Part shown: positions 25,893 through 26,541 of the stretch, in pieces
How the letters are laid out: every line of letters begins with the position of its first letter
Position numbering within the stretch: position 1 is the first letter of the stretch
Source: Selaginella kraussiana
Taxonomy: Eukaryota > Streptophyta > Lycopodiopsida > Selaginellales > Selaginellaceae
Assembly: GCA_001021135.1 (NCBI GenBank)
Contig: LDJE01053894.1
Span: 1-26,541 of the forward strand
Length of the DNA stretch: 26,541 bases
Reading direction: 5' to 3'
Notes under the pieces: generated by a model
What the model was told of the DNA's origin: nothing
The model's database searches: none
The model's input: only the letters and a program-made list of their open reading frames with translations
Program-made: the position numbers and the translations under genes

Positions 25893-26541
25893 AAACTCAT
25901 TACATTACATTACATAAATATGGGTTGGTCAGGAAACCATTGCACACTTGCAAAAGCTTCTTCTCCATTCACATCAGCTTAACAAGTCCACGGCTGTGGC
26001 CTCGCGAGAACGCCCTGTAGGCTCCTCAGATTTTTTCAGGAAAAGAAGCACGTTCTTGAACCAAAAGTATCCATGGTAGCAGGATCTGAGGTCGAACGCA
26101 CTTCTGATAAGGCGCTGCATTTGCCGCCAAAGGGGAATGCCTTGTTTGTATTGCCCACGACGGCTGCTTGCGAAATACGCGTCCTTGCTTTCAGTGGGCC
26201 GATAGACATATGCGCGCAGCATGCTAGCTTCATGATCGAAGCACAAAATCTCTGTTCGTGAAAGTGAGCCCATCGGTTCTTGCAGTAATGCGCAAGCTCG
26301 GGAAAAGCAGCAAGAGGGCAAAGATGGAAGTTGGAACAACGATGAGGTATGCAGCTATTCTCACTGGTTTTCATGAGTACCATGCTTCCCGACACTGATG
26401 ACAAGCGGGAGATAACTTGCCAGGAGCACATATTACTCCTTCAAATAGTTATCTACAATATTTCATTCTAGTATGTCTTCATACGAGTAACAAGGCTCTT
26501 GTACTGAGAACTTCTCGCCCAATCGTCGATCTCTCGAGCAC
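25893..26541. repeat. Right copy of the dispersed family (partner 1319-1699)
   Basis: The fuller member of the pair described at 1319-1699. It runs to the window edge, and the homology continues in the left copy beyond CGATCTCTCGAGCAC, so the family extends past this window. Confidence 0.7.
25974..26273 (-). CDS. Possible 3' exon of an unrecognised gene
   Basis: On the minus strand the frame from ATG 26273 (MGSLSRTEILCFDHEASMLR...) stays open for 99 residues, with AYVYRPTESKDAYFASSRRG, LWRQMQRLIRSAF and YHGYFWFKNVLLFLKKSEEP, and stops at 25974. Composition and codon use look protein-like. The open frame extends back to 26339, so 26273 may be an internal Met after an acceptor such as CTGCAAG|AACCG. 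I do not recognise the family. A shorter decayed copy of the first 25 or so codons exists at about 1395-1475. It may be a live gene entering from the right, or itself a relic. Confidence 0.35.
   Translation of the reverse strand: MGSLSRTEILCFDHEASMLRAYVYRPTESKDAYFASSRRGQYKQGIPLWRQMQRLIRSAFDLRSCYHGYFWFKNVLLFLKKSEEPTGRSREATAVDLLS

Overview
This is plant nuclear DNA. Its spliced genes have very short GT-AG introns (mostly about 45-110 bp). It has long intronless PPR-type reading frames, plant-specific proteins (a plastid FTSHI5-type FtsH pseudo-protease, a plant NUP214 ending in FG repeats, a DIR1-like lipid-transfer protein) and many TTTAGGG-like (plant telomere) motifs inside introns. Tight gene packing, tiny introns and a solo PPR gene would fit a lycophyte such as Selaginella. 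That species guess is inference; no marker in the window proves it.

Layout, left to right. 1-250 is the edge of an unrecognised minus-strand gene. 251-2500 is gene-poor and holds relics: a copy of a sequence family that recurs at 25.9-26.5 kb, and an M48 metallopeptidase exon relic. 2539-3759 (minus) is a papain-family protein with Ser in place of the catalytic Cys and a GPI-type tail. 4194-4573 (minus) is a candidate two-exon, 53-residue tail-anchored protein, divergent from a 19-exon FTSHI5 gene (4844-9878, plus; 1264 aa). The next 2.1 kb contains diverged repeats and a decayed copy of the FTSHI5 exon 17/18 junction. 11998-17395 (minus) is a 17-exon NUP214 gene (1420 aa), followed by a PPR gene (17739-19019, minus). 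19443-19799 is an imperfect fold-back element. 20158-20998 (minus) is a two-exon gene for a 263-aa secreted, GPI-tailed protein of no family I recognise. 21672-23303 (plus) is a long hAT-transposase-derived protein lacking recognisable catalytic residues, whose BED finger lies in an overlapping frame at its start. 24.4-25.1 kb holds decayed PPR and M48 peptidase pieces. 25234-25569 (plus) is a secreted eight-cysteine lipid-transfer-like protein, and 25974-26541 (minus) is probably the 3' part of another unrecognised gene.

The exon models for FTSHI5 and NUP214 were built by hand from splice consensus, and every junction keeps the frame across the whole gene (3795 and 4263 coding bases, both multiples of three). 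The genes do not form one pathway: FTSHI5 belongs to the plastid envelope import motor/FtsH complex, NUP214 to the cytoplasmic face of the nuclear pore, and the PPR to organelle RNA. The most unusual items are the Ser-type papain homologue, the exapted hAT protein with its out-of-frame finger, the sense-strand bias of telomere-like motifs in introns, and the scatter of duplicated gene fragments shared between the two ends of the window.
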